Source: Paguma larvata
Taxonomy: Eukaryota > Chordata > Mammalia > Carnivora > Viverridae
Assembly: GCA_030068075.1 (NCBI GenBank)
Contig: CM057824.1
Location: 123,928,414 to 123,992,413, forward strand
DNA length: 64,000 nucleotides
Reading direction: 5' to 3'
The notes beneath the pieces are model-generated. The model was not told where the DNA came from. It saw only the letters and a program-made list of their open reading frames with translations, and ran no database searches. Shown piece after piece: positions 12,546 through 23,680 of the stretch; the first letter of the stretch is position 1, and each line of letters starts with the position of its first letter. A program made the position numbers and the translations under genes.

Positions 12546-12755
12546 TTTACATTTTTTAAATGCTTATTTATTTTTGAGAGAGAGAGAGATCAAGCAGGGG
12601 AGGGGCAGAGAGAGAGGGAGACACAGAATCAGAAGCAGTCTCCAGGCTCTGAGCTGTCAGCACACAGCCTGACACGGGGCTTGAACTCACAGACCACAGA
12701 TCACAACCTGAGGTGCAGTCAGACACTCAACCAACTGAGCCACCCAGGTGCCCCA
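12546..12755 (-). mobile_element. Feline CAN SINE
   Basis: Second reverse copy, only about 90 bp downstream of the previous insertion. The 17-bp target duplication TCA.TGTGATGTTATTT has one mismatch (12529-12545 and 12756-12772). Body 'ggctctgagctgtcagcac' is intact and the head complement is 'actgagccacccaggtgcccc'. Confidence 0.97.
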
Positions 12756-12772
12756 TCATTGTGATGTTATTT

Positions 12773-13380
12773 AAAGGAGTATAAACACACACAGAACTCA
12801 CTCTACTTCTCTACTAAACTAGTACCAGGGATTAAAAGATAGTTAAAATCCAAAGATGATGAGGGAATTTTCAACTTTTAATTAGGTATTAAGTTTCAAA
12901 GTAGGTGGCCAATATAATCCATTAGTAGGTGTTCTTATCAATGAACCTCTCTGTAGGGAGTCTTCCACATCATGGCCTGTCAATTAATGAAGAAAATTGA
13001 AGTTGTTCATTAAATGGAAAATATAAATTTTAAAAGAGATGTGTTTATAAGTTATTTTCATGTATGAACACAGTAGGAAACAAAAATACTGATGCTGAGA
13101 ACTAATTTGTTGCAGAAGTCTCAATTGCAACTTCAATTATAAGAACAAATCTGCAAGTTTAGAATGATATAAACGATCTCATTCTTGACATCCTGAAAAA
13201 ATAGATTTTAATAAAAATTCATTTACAAAGAACTCAGATCTATCACTCTACAATAAAACATCATATACAACCATTTCACATCCACCATATATAAGACTAA
13301 CCTTTTAAACTTGCAAAATAAAATAAATCAGTGTAATTCCTTTGTAACCAGAAGTTTTAAAAAACCTCTTGCCCATTTTT
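12773..13380. other. Unassigned A+T-rich DNA
   Basis: No gene or repeat recognised. Confidence 0.5.
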
Positions 13381-13632
13381 AAAGATGGTTCATTTATTTT
13401 TATTTTTATTTTTATGTATTTATGTTATGATTATTTTTTGACAGGTTGAGAGTGTGTGTGAGCACAGGAAGGGCAGTAAGAGAGAGTGTGAGAGAAAGAA
13501 TCTTAAGCAGGCTCCATGCCCAGTGTGGAGTCCCAGGTGAGGCTTGATCTCAGGAGGAAGGACCCTGAGATCATGACCTGAGCCAAAATCAAAAAAGTCG
13601 GACACTTAACCAACTGGTCACACAGGCTCCTC
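13381..13632 (-). mobile_element. Old CAN SINE, degenerate
   Basis: Reverse copy with a T/A-rich tail (tttatttttatttttatttt), 'aagcaggctccatgcc', 'gagatcatgacctgagcc' and head complement 'aaccaactggtcacacaggctcc'. Changes and indels are many, so it is older than most others here. It abuts LINE-1 3'UTR sequence. Confidence 0.85.
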
Positions 13633-13850
13633 TCCAATTTTTATTTGAGTATACTTGACACTCAATGTTACCTTAGTTTCAAGTGTACAACATAGTGATT
13701 CATCAACTCTATGCATTATGCTGCACTCACCTTAAGTGTAGCTACCGTCTGTACCATCCAGTGCTATTACAGTATCATTGACCACATTCTCTATGTTGCA
13801 CCTTTCATTTCTCAACTTCTTCCCCAATTGTTAATGCACATAAATGCAGT
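13633..13850 (+). mobile_element. LINE-1 3'UTR fragment
   Basis: 'gtttcaagtgtacaacatag', then 'tgattcatcaactctatgca' and 'gtgtagctaccgtctgtacc', follow the carnivore LINE-1 3'UTR (tttcaggtgtacaacatagtgattcaacatctctata). No ORF2 or poly(A) remains. Confidence 0.75.
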
Positions 13851-14040
13851 TTCATTATAACAATTCTAAGTTCTCATGAATTCAACATAAAAACTTGCCC
13901 ACAGGTCAGTAACTATCCAATGCTGAGTGTGATTGTGCAGCTCACAATTTGGGCCAAAGTATAGTACTGAGACAAGAGAGCAAATAATATATTTTCTTAA
14001 CATATGCACAAATTACAAACTTACCATATAAAGTTGAAAG

Positions 14041-14103
14041 GACAAATAATATATGTATATGTGTATACATATACATGTGATAAATCATATATGTGTATAT
14101 ATT
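14041..14103. repeat. TA/TG-rich microsatellite, left part
   Basis: Imperfect alternation of TATA, TGTG and CATA. The retroviral LTR that follows sits inside this tract: similar TATATTAGTATATAAATTAA text resumes at 14765. Confidence 0.85.
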
Positions 14104-14764
14104 TGTTGGGAGCCGTTTTGGGCTCCCAGGTTGAGACCCTTCCCTGTGTAGAAAAGTGGTTGAAGCAAAGCTCCCGCCAGCCAAAATGGCAGGCTTGGAT
14201 TTCTTGAGCTACTCTCCTTGGCCCCAAGGAATGTAATGCTCTTTTGTTTTATGGCATTTAGATAAAAGGGAAGGACCTGAAGCACAATGCTTTGATGGAT
14301 CACATCTGAATGAGAGTACCCTGGCCAGAAGTAACCTTAAAGTTGCATCTTGGGGATGGGTTGCAACTCCCCCATTGTAGTGGGAAGAATAGGCAGAATG
14401 ACCCCTGGCCTGTGTGTAGATAATTAACATTAAGGCCTTAAGGAAACACCCTGTTCTCTCTCCTCACCCTAAATTTATATGTTAATTATCCTGAAACCAA
14501 CATACAGGATTAAAGAAGTTGCCACCTTGCTGGTAGAAAGCATTATTGTTAAAGAGATCAAACTATGGAATGTCACTCATTGATGTAATGTCACTCACTA
14601 CCTTTTAAATAAAGACACTGAGACCAGCAAGGCGGAGATGCCAGAATTGCCAGGGCTGCCTGGTTGGTCATCAGACTACATCTCTCTCGTGACTCTCTCA
14701 TTTCCTTTCGCCTGACCGTCCATCCTTCGGGGACCCCTACATTCACCGGAACTGGATCTCGGCA
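14104..14764 (+). mobile_element. Solo LTR of a class II (ERV2/ERVK-type) endogenous retrovirus
   Basis: 661 bp from TGTTGGGAGCC to GATCTCGGCA, that is TG...CA termini, flanked by the perfect 6-bp duplication TATATT (14098-14103 and 14765-14770). Six-base duplications and a TGTTGGGAGC start are typical of class II (betaretrovirus-like) LTRs. A polyadenylation signal AATAAA is at 14608-14613, so U3-R is upstream and the short R-U5 downstream, which sets plus orientation. No primer-binding site or internal gag-pol-env follows; the second flank is immediate, so this is a solo LTR left by LTR-LTR recombination. AATGTCACTCA occurs twice, 18 bp apart (14569 and 14587). Short frames on the minus strand are shadows. 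Confidence 0.9.
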
Positions 14765-14975
14765 TATATTAGTATATAAATTAATATATGAAGATAGACA
14801 ACAGATACAGTAGGCAAGGCGAATGTCAGAGAGGTAGGTCATAAACAAATTATATCATTTTAGAACCAGATGTTTATCATTTGAGTATCAGATGTGATAC
14901 CTTAAGCACAACACTCTGAATTGCAGACTAAAGCTTCCCCATTAAATGTTGCTGGGAAACCTACTATGTATTATT

Positions 14976-15163
14976 TTTTATTTTAATTTTTTAAGCTTAT
15001 TTAATTTTGAGAGAGAGAAACACAGATGGAGTACAAGTGGGGGAGGGGTAAAGAAAGAGGGAGGCACAGGATCCAACAGAGCCTGACTCAGAGCTCGAAC
15101 TCATGAACTGTGAGAAAATGACATGAGCTGAAGTCAGATTGACTGAACCATTCAGGCGCCCCC
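14976..15163 (-). mobile_element. Feline CAN SINE with internal deletions
   Basis: Reverse copy: 'cttatttaattttgagagag', 'gagctcgaactcatgaactgtgag', 'gagctgaagtcag' and a head complement ending 'ttcaggcgccccc'. The segment that normally reads aggctccaggctctgagctg is missing near 15078, and a few bases of the head side are lost too. Confidence 0.9.
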
Positions 15164-15589
15164 GTCCTGTGTAGTTTTAAATGGTAAATATGCCAACCAT
15201 TTTGGCTGGCTTCTGAAAATTTGAAGTGCTTTCTTTCAGAAGATGTAGCTACTTTTAAAGTCACTGTTTTTAAATGTTCCGTTCTATTCATGTTTTCTGG
15301 CAATCCCCTATTCAGTTTTTAAAGCAAAATCCAAGGAATCTTCTTTTCAAAAACTTAACCGTCTAGGGTTTGCTAAAATGTACTTTTTCATAGGTCTCTG
15401 TGCCACAAAATTTACCTTATTATTTGGAGAACATTTGTTTATTCATCGAGATATCTTGAGTCCTAGTGTAAGAACAGGGACTCATTTCTGCTCGACTGGG
15501 TATTCAAGAGGAAAGTGGAGAAGAATTTTAAAAGGGGAAAAATGCATTTGTATGTATATGCATGTGCCTCCAAAACAGAGATGCATACA
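15164..15589. other. Unassigned DNA
   Basis: No repeat or gene recognised. The 88-codon frame at 15378-15644 (+) runs into the CA repeat and lacks any motif. Confidence 0.5.
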
Positions 15590-15617
15590 AACACACACAC
15601 ACACAGACACACACATA
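15590..15617 (+). repeat. Short (CA)n microsatellite
   Basis: CA repeats interrupted once by CAGACA. Confidence 0.85.
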
Positions 15618-16340
15618 CAGAAAATAAGCAGACCAATGCCCTGATAGCTAGAATTAAAATTCTAGAAGAAATAATAATATAGAAAATAATTAGCATAGAG
15701 AGTGTGATAAGGAAAATTGTAGACAGTAAATAATCAAAAGGGAAAGGGAAGAGGGTTTCAAAAGAAACTTCAAAGGACTAATTAAAATCACCCAGATATA
15801 GAAAAAGCAGACCTTCAAGCAAAACCATGTAATGCATTAAGAACACAGACAGCTAGAGGAAGAAGACTAGATGTAATCTTAGTACAAGAGAAACAAGTTT
15901 CAATACAAAGAAGGAAATTGATTTCACATCAAGGGAGGGACGGGGGCTCTTTCTTTGGTCTGTAAATGAAAAAAGAAATATAGAGGGGGACTTTAATTTA
16001 GGATACCAAGGCTATGTTTGGAGATGCGCGAGATCCAACTTTGAAGATGTTTGACCAAGAAGTAAATTAAGAAAAGATTCAATCTGTAGATGTGTAACAC
16101 TCCACCACCTCTAAAGAAATATGAAGGAAAAAATGATTTAACCTCCTTACATATTCCAGCATACTAAAAGATGTGTCAGAGCAGACTTTCCACTGTGTTT
16201 TAGGAAACAGACAGGATTGCAGAAAACAGAAAATGACCCACAGGACAAATATTTAGATTCAGTCTGTAAGACATGAAGGATACTTATTTAGATATAAATG
16301 CGCAAAGTTTGGAATGCACTTCACACACTTACACATTCAT
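15618..16340. other. Unassigned A-rich DNA
   Basis: A+G-rich unique-looking text. No element recognised. Confidence 0.5.

Positions 16341-16379
<39 letters not shown>
16341..16379 (+). repeat. (CA)19 microsatellite
   Basis: Uninterrupted CA dinucleotides preceded by CACACACTTACACATTCATG. Long and pure, hence probably length-variable. Confidence 0.97.
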
Positions 16380-16382
<3 letters not shown>

Positions 16383-16877
16383 GGAAGTAGGTCAGTAGAA
16401 TTTAGAAGCTTTATGAGCAAGAAATAATAGAGCTTTAATATTTTTGTTTTTCTGCCCCAAGGAACAGTAATACCTAAAAATTAATATCTTGAAAGCAATG
16501 AAATATCTATATGTATATAGACACAGATAAAGAAAGAAATAAAGAAATTGGAGTAAAAACGGTGGTCAAAAGATAAGATGCCTAGCTCTCTTTTCAAGAT
16601 GTCTTGGTGGCAGGATATATTTTAAATGATATAAAGAAAGCACTCAAGGGGAGGAGTAAAACCAAAGACTTTACAGAGAAAAGTAGATATTCCCAGCTGT
16701 ACAAGTGTTCAGTGGAACATGTAGTTGGAAAAAAATAATCAAAAGTGAAGTAGAGCAGAAACAGCAAAAATGAAAGTGCAAAGGAAAGACATTTATATCG
16801 ACAGAGTCAAGAGAAGAACAGAAAAAAGAAGTCAAATAAAAACAAAAAAAGATTCACCTGCAGAAATTCTAAAGTTC
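16380..16877. other. Unassigned DNA
   Basis: Nothing recognised; the K/R-rich 61-codon frame at 16770 is from A-rich text. Confidence 0.5.
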
Positions 16878-16990
16878 TTTTACTCATTCAATAATTGCTT
16901 ATTAAGAGCCTACTGTGTGTCAGATACTATGATATGGAAAGTTAAAAATGAATAGGCCACAGCTCCAACTCTCGAAATGCTCACAATATT
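16878..16990 (+). mobile_element. Ancient mammalian repeat, family not named
   Basis: 'tcattcaataattgcttattaagagcctactgtgtgtcagatact' is a diverged form of the common repeat that reads attcaacaaatatttattgagcacctactatgtgccagg, continuing to 'aactctcgaaatgctcacaat' (compare ccctcatggagcttacatt). I recognise the repeat but am unsure of its family name. Confidence 0.5.
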
Positions 16991-17184
16991 TTGGGATTAT
17001 CCTCCAAAAGAACTATAATCACAATGCAATATTTATCCTCTTCGATCTTCACTGGTGTGCATCAGGTCTTAAAATGTTTTCATGTTTTTTCTCTATAGCA
17101 CTTTGCTAGTGAGCACATATAAAGAATTCATATAAGTGCTTCAGAGTCTGCTTATTTAAAAGAGCATTTGCTCTGATGTTAAAC

Positions 17185-17275
17185 TACTGCGGTGTCATTC
17201 TGGCAAGATTGAAAATGAATTCATATTAAGGCACTGGCTCATGGTAAGAACTCAGGAAATGTTAGCTGTTACTAT
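17185..17275 (+). mobile_element. MIR 3' end, plus sense
   Basis: 'ggcactggctcatggtaagaactcaggaaatgttagctgttact' resembles the end of MIR (gtgcctggcacatagtaagcgctcaataaatgttagttatt). Immediately followed by MIR-like text in the opposite sense. Confidence 0.5.
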
Positions 17276-17490
17276 GGTATTTAATATTCAGAACAACCAC
17301 TGGAGGTAGGTACTATTATTATTCCCATTCTAAAGAAAGGTAAGGCAAGGTGAAGAGAGATTAAGGAACTTAAAAGTAATTGCCAAGCTCATTCAAATCC
17401 AAGGGTTGACAGAACCAGTATTCAAATCCAAGGGTTGTATGCCCTCAAAGCCTGAACTTTAATATCCTACTATGCTTGTCTTTCAATGTA
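17276..17490 (-). mobile_element. MIR, reverse, with a small internal duplication
   Basis: 'aaccactggaggtaggtactattattattcccatt' and 'ctaaagaaaggtaaggcaagg' follow reverse MIR (caacaaccctatgaggtaggtactattattatccccattttacag). ATTCAAATCCAAGGGTTG occurs twice at 29-bp spacing (17391-17408 and 17420-17437), a tandem duplication of the part that matches the MIR tRNA-like region. Confidence 0.75.
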
Positions 17491-17634
17491 GTCTATGCCA
17501 AAAGTTTGATCTCAAAGCCCAAAGTCTCCAGTAGATACTAGCTGTTACTATTATTAATATAAGGATGCTGTTATTTGTGACATCATTTCTCAGTCTGTGT
17601 ACTTATCATTGTTAGATAACAGGTTGCAATAAAT

Positions 17635-17985
17635 CACTGGCCTTCTTTCTGCACCATAAACAATTCTGCCCTAAAGACTTGTGCTTGCAACTCGCTCTGC
17701 CCAGAATGCTCCCTCCCTTCAGATCTTCGTATGAGTGAATCTCTCCTGTGATTTGGTTCTAAGCTCAAAGTGGCCCCTCTGACAAGTTTCCCTTGATCAT
17801 CCTGTCCAGTGCTGGGGTTGGCCTCCAGGGCGTCCCTCCACGTTAGCCAGTGGCACTGTTGGCACTCATCACTCTCTCATTTGTTTACTTTTCCTGTCTC
17901 CCCAGAGAATGTGACCACCATGCTCCTTCACCTCTGTATCCACACAAGATAGGAGGTCAGTAAATATTTACTAGAAGAGTAATGT
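17635..17985 (+). mobile_element. L2 LINE 3' region
   Basis: Runs through 'ctctgcccagaatgctccctccc', 'ctcaaagtggcccctctgac', 'gtgaccaccatgctccttcacctctgtatcc' and ends 'ggaggtcagtaaatatttac', matching L2 order (ctgcctggaatgctcttcc, tagtaggcgctcaataaatatttg). Confidence 0.8.
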
Positions 17986-20052
17986 AACTAGGACGTTTCC
18001 TTCTGTGTAGACTTCAGCCCATAAATATCATTTCATCACTCTGCTTGCCCACCCATAAACTTGAGCAGAAAATCTGCATTTCAAGTGAATGCCTAATTTC
18101 CCTATAGCTTCATGTTTTAGCTCCCTTAAACTTGTCATTTGTCAATATCAAGAGCCATGCTTGTATAGGACTTAGCTAAAAGTGACTCCAGCTTCTCTTC
18201 TCACCATGGTCCTCGTACTCATTGTAAGTTTTCTTGCAAGCTGTTACAAGCACTGATAAAATTTGTTTTAGGTGTCCAGGTTGGAGTCCGGCCTGTTAAA
18301 TAAGTTTGAAAAAATAAACAACAATATATGATCCTACACAAATATGTAACTTATTATACACAGGAAAATTAATAGTTAAATAAACCTAGAACACTAAGCA
18401 AAACTGCTATAATAATTTAAGAAAAGTACAGAAAGCTAAGGGATTTTTGGTTGCCTTGAATGTATGTCTTTTCTTCCCTTCCCTTTTCTCCTTTCTTCCT
18501 CTATACCTTATTTATTTATTTATTTTTTGGTTAGATAGACAGAAAGGGATATTTTACTATCTAGGGGAATCTCTTTTGTCTCAGGAAGTATGTTCAAGTT
18601 AATCAGATGAAAGATAATGGCCTTCTCTGAATTCCTCAAAAATAAGCAGGAAAGTGAAGAACCTAATTATTAATACAGTATCTCTTTTATCAAGTGGGTG
18701 ACAAATTATACAAATATTACTAATATTTACTACTTCATTACTTGTATCTTACAAGGTTTTATCAAAATTATTTTTGTAGAATACTTTGGTAGAATATTTA
18801 AGTATTTATCTTGAAGTTTATTCTCTAGAGACAATAAGAAAACAGCTCTCCAGATAACTTTCCATAAGCCATAGACTTCCAAGTTCTGCTTCTCCAGGGG
18901 CTCACAGATCACTTGTTCTTGTCCTTCACCCGTGTGGCATGCAACTAAATATTTACTAAGCTAAGGTTCATAGTCTCCACATCACTATTAAAGGTATTTA
19001 TTTACCATCCACACTCATCATCCCAAAAAACAAAATTTTTTTTTCTAGGTCAAAGAAACTATTTTAAAGGTGGTACCTTATAGTGGTTTTAAGCCCCTCC
19101 TCCATGAGCCCCCAAGTAACCTGGAAAGTCAGGTATTAAGAATGGTAGATTTAGTAAGTAGATTTGCAAGACAATTAAAATACTATATACCCAGAAAAAT
19201 CATTTCCTATATGTTTGTACTGGATTATTAGAAAAATGCTCACAAACAATTCTGTTAAGTAGTCATTTCTATTTTACAAATAAAGAAGTTGTGTATTGGA
19301 AAGAATGATTAGCTTTACCAAAACTGATAAGTTAGCCAGAAAAAATATATCCTAGTGAAAATACTTCAGTAAGTTAGTATAAGGGTGTTACTTTTATTTT
19401 AAATAGATTGGCACAGGAAATGCTACAAGTGATTTATTCCGGATATATTTTATATTGCTACCCATATTTAATAAAGCTGTAATAAATTTTAATGAAACCC
19501 ATTGCTGTAGGGTAAAAAAATGGCTTAAAACACAATCAGGACATGATACATATAAATGAATAATATAGATTGTTCAGATATAGAAAACCATTTTAATGAT
19601 AATAACCCATCTACAGCTTTATTCCAAATTTCAAACCTCTTGATTTATTACCTTCACATATAGTATATTTATTGGATTTTTCTTTAAAGTTCAGAATCCT
19701 ATGAAAGTTCAATAGCCTTTATTATTCCCCCTTACAAAACTAACAGAAGGGCTGTTATTACCAAAGTGCAAAATGCAAGTGTTTCTACATTTAGAATGAA
19801 CTTTACTTTGAAAAATACGATGTTAAAATCCACTTTGGCTCATTTGTTTAGACTAAAAGCTATTATTGATGTTAAATTTGAAAGTGAAAGTTTCCAGAAT
19901 TTATATAAAATATGTTCTGACCAAAGTTCTACAGGTTTTTCACTATTTTTCTATTAGCCTCAATTGTAAAAGAGCTCAGACTGACAAAGTATAAATGTTG
20001 ATTGCTGAAAAGTCTATTAAAATATTTTACACAAAATTTTAATTAATAAATA
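17986..20052. other. Unassigned DNA
   Basis: About 2 kb without a recognised feature. A T-rich (TTTA)4 patch near 18510 is followed by 'tagatagacagaaagg', perhaps a SINE tail remnant too short to call. Confidence 0.45.
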
Positions 20053-20395
20053 TCTCATGGCAGTATAATCTACAACAGTATGATTGACAACAGTGAAAAG
20101 CAGGAAGCAACACGAATATACATCAACAGAGAAAACTGGATAAGTAAAATATAGTATATTTATTCACTGAAAACCAACATAACAATGAGAATAAATAATA
20201 GGCAATAACATGAATGAATCTCACATATACTACACTGAATGAAAGAAGCCAAATATTAAAGACTACAGAGCATATAATTCAATTATATAAAATACAGAAG
20301 AATGCAAAGCTAATTTGTAGTTTAGAAGTCATGATAGTCTGGACCTTTGGGGCTACGCGGTGACTAAAGTGGCCATGGTGAGTGCTTCAGGGATA
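20053..20395 (+). mobile_element. Ancient LINE-1 (L1M type) ORF2 end/3'UTR fragment
   Basis: 'caacagtgaaaagcaggaagcaac', 'acatcaacagagaaaactgg', 'catgaatgaatctcac', 'tgaatgaaagaagcc' and 'gacctttggggc' match the end of ORF2 and start of 3'UTR in mammalian LINE-1. Both ends are truncated. Confidence 0.8.
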
Positions 20396-21429
20396 CACTA
20401 TCAATGATTACATTTTAGTTTACACATAGGAGACAACCAGATTCTCTAGAGAAAAGATTGAAGAAGGGACTCTTTGTAAATATACAAAATATACAACAAG
20501 CCAATTTACCAAGGCTCTAACTCTCTTAACTCATATTCTGGCCAAAGATGATGCCATCGAAATTGGTAACCTCAAGTGTAGTGACGGCAAAGAGATTCAG
20601 AGTAGGGACGAGAAAGTGAGGAGGAATTTGCTGAGAATTGATTTTATGACTGCTGTTAGAGGCATTTCAGTCAAATATTAAAAATGAATGTGGCTAAATT
20701 AGCACCACTAGACAGGCGGGGTCATGGCAGTAGTAGTGTTTGGAGCTACACAGACATCATTGAGATTTCTAAAAATGTACTCGACAATTCTCTTCATCAA
20801 TCCCTTTCTTTTAGTGGCAAATTTCTGTCATCATCCTAAAGGTTCAAGTTTGGATACAATTTCTCATCTCACTTGGAAATCTTAGTTACTAAGAAGAGAC
20901 CCAGGATACCTTGGAGGTATAGGGGGAATAATCGCTTCAAAAGTGTCTTCATCTTTGATTGAACAAATGATACTAATCTGCAGAAAGGGTGAATATTTTG
21001 ATTGATCCGTTTGAGGCCAACCCCAAATTCTATTTGAATATGTATACCAATGATTTTTTAAACTGTATATTATAACCAGCTGCTAAAATAAAGATGCAAT
21101 CTTACTTTGAACTTCATTATAATCATATAAGGTGTAGAAATATCAATAGTTTATGAGACCAAATGAGGAAATATTTACTATTCAGACTGTCTTAAATTCT
21201 TTTCAATTTGTGTAGCTGGGACTGTGTATAACATGCAGAGATATGGTAGAATCAAAAGGTTCCTTGTGGACTTGCTATATATATATTTTTTTCTGAGCTC
21301 TTGATTTAATACATGAGATTCCTTTTTCTTGACATTCTATTTCTTAAATCAAATTTGTTGTCCCCTAAATTGGATGGAAAAATCAAGTTTCATTTTGTGT
21401 TATGCTCTTTGTCCTTTTTCACTTATAAA
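20396..21429. other. Unassigned DNA with one open frame
   Basis: From about 20426 to 20680 (+) a frame without ATG at its start stays open for about 84 codons and includes LAKDDAIEIGNLKCSDGKEI. No repeat or protein family is recognised. The rest is unassigned. Confidence 0.35.
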
Positions 21430-22180
21430 CTCTACATTGATTTTAGCGAGGCACTCACCACAGCTTATGAACTTGGGCAACTTCTTTGAAAAAAAGAAAA
21501 TGAGTTAGCTCGCGAACCCGTTTTCCCCAAGCCCTTCTCAAACTAATTACAGCATCTGCAGTACAATAGCGAGGGGAACACAACCACACAGAAGGTTAGG
21601 GAAGGCAATCAGCCAGCATGCTTCTGTCTGCACAACATCCTGTAAGCCAGGATGCTGCCTTATCTTGTGATGATTACCCCCGTATACAGCAAGTAGCCAC
21701 CAGTCATTAACTCCTTGGAGAACTTCAAGTGTAATTTGGAGTTGCCAGTGCAGTCTGCTTCTTCACATAATGGCATCCTTGGCCATTAAACAGTAATTTG
21801 TATTGTTCTGCTTGGGAAAACAAAGGCATTGGACTTTTTTTTTTTTAAGAGAAAAAAGAAAAGAGTAATTTATAGGCATACAGACAATAGAGGACCTAGG
21901 CTACGGGAAAATACTGGCAAGCTCAGTGCACAGGGAAATAACCGCCCTGCATCTAAGGGTACAGGCTTCTTTGTGCTTTTGACGCTAAGCAAACTCTAAC
22001 CATGCTCTAATGAGGTGCTTTCCTCCTAACCTATGTGAAGCCACTGACATTTGGCATTTTGGGAAGATAGATCAAAAGTGGCCTACAAGCCTGTATAAAT
22101 GTTTAACACCCAGGTGCTCGACTTGACATTTTCTTGCTATCTAGCAGCTGCCTGATTATTTAAGGATTACCAACAGTCAT
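21430..22180. promoter_or_regulatory. Candidate conserved non-coding element (possible enhancer)
   Basis: A repeat-free block of higher G+C than its surroundings that still contains CpGs ('gctcgcgaacccg' near 21509, 'aatagcgagg' near 21566). No long frame crosses it. It holds TAATTA (21544-21549), and a convergent pair of SOX/HMG-like motifs, ATTGTT (21802-21807) and AACAAAG (21819-21825), beside CAGTAATTTG. Such motif content is common in developmental enhancers, but short motifs occur by chance. Conservation has not been tested. Confidence 0.3.
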
Positions 22181-22589
22181 TGAACATGGAGAAAGGTCCA
22201 CCTGTACTAATCATTTGCTATAATAGGATCAGTGTTCGACTCTCAGTTTCTTTTGATTATCACTGTTAAACTTTCTCTTAGGTCCCCTAGCTTGCTAGAG
22301 GAAAAAGACTTACTGAACTGTGCTAGATCAAAGGGCCTACTATTGAAATATTAGTGGACATTTTTGTGTGTGTGTGTCTCCAACAATAGCTGTTTTCTCT
22401 TTAAGCTCAGATAAAGAATACTGAAAAAATATTTCACTATATAAATGTGCTATGTCATTTCTGTGGTTATTATAAAATCATATATAAAGTGGATATAATA
22501 CAAAAAAATCTCTCATGTCAAACTGCTATAAAGTAATTTTGTAGTCGAATTTCTTATCATAAAATTAATAGTAAATTGGCAACGTCTAG
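22181..22589. other. Unassigned DNA
   Basis: Only a short GT run near 22363-22378 stands out. Confidence 0.5.
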
Positions 22590-22745
22590 GTTAAAAGACA
22601 GTGGTGTCTGTTCTAGTCCAAATCCTGTCTCTGACTCTTTATTAGATACATGAACTTAAACGAGTTAATTTCTCTGAGCCTCTGTTTCTCCAAAGTAAAT
22701 AACTATAATATGTTTGTTAAGAGAGATAAGAACTTTAACCAATAT
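22590..22745 (+). mobile_element. MIR SINE
   Basis: 'ttctagtccaaatcctgtctctgac', then 'aacgagttaatttctctgagcctctgtttctcc', parallels MIR (ggttcgaatcctggctctgcc, taacctctctgtgcctcagtttcctc). A possible 3' end, 'ttggcaaaatctaggcactcaatagatagg', lies further on at 22922-22951. Confidence 0.75.
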
Positions 22746-23680
22746 GCTTGGTAGAGTAAGGGCTAAGGAGGGCACACTAAGCTTGCACTCCACACAACTG
22801 CAGGCAGGAGGGATGGAATTTGTAAAAGTATAGGTTGTGTCAAGTGGAGGCAAAATTATCCTTCCCTTTTCTCCCAGATATTTTGCCTCAAGACTATATT
22901 TATTATTAATATTATTATGTGCTTGGCAAAATCTAGGCACTCAATAGATAGGAAGTTCTTTCTTTTTACTAAAGCTTCCCTTTGTCTTTCCTTCCCTTTT
23001 GTTTTGCTGATAATAGAATTGGAATATTTTAGAAATAAGGATGGTGAGTAGAGAAGATAATAGGAAATCCCATTCCTTTAATTTTGTCCTTTATTTGGAT
23101 CAATCTAAAATAGAAGACTGATAATTTCTCAAGGTTGTTCTAAGTTCTCGTCAACATTGGATTTATTTTTATTGCTGTCGAGGATTGCTATCTGGGGGCT
23201 CAGTTATGATCCTGCACTGATATCATGATAGGTTGCAAATGAGATACAACTTGTGAAAATACTTTGCTAATAGCATACACAAGAAAACATATGCTAATTA
23301 TTTTGTTATCTGACACTTGTTATAGACTTAAATACTTCGAGTTTTTTGTTTTTTACATTTTTGGACTTTTAAAATATATTTACTTCACACGCCAGCCAAA
23401 TTTCTGCCTTAATCTCAACTGGTTGCTAAGTTAGTCGCCAATTTTGTCGTTTCTCAGAGAGCGACAATGTGTATCCCATTTACCATTTTTGAATATATAT
23501 TGAATGTGATGCATTGAAAACATTTGTGGATACGGAAAGAATTTTGCTATTAGATGGCAGAAGTCATATGCCCTTTATCATGTGGGGGTGGAGTGCTAGC
23601 TCTTTGTACATGAGGTTCTGGTAGCTCATGAAACAAATTTAAACATTACCCTCTGGTGAAAATAACTAAGAACGCTATGG
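22746..23680. other. Unassigned DNA
   Basis: Apart from the MIR-like end at about 22920-22951, nothing is recognised. The 91-codon minus frame at 22665-22940 overlaps the MIR and is not a gene. Confidence 0.5.

Noticed and set aside
14021..14430. Several overlapping minus-strand frames of about 70-80 codons
   Set aside because: They lie across the solo LTR, which has exact ends and a target duplication; LTRs of this type do not code in that orientation.
18500..18560. Possible SINE remnant after (TTTA)4
   Set aside because: Only a tail-like stretch and a short GACAGA motif remain, with no body or head.
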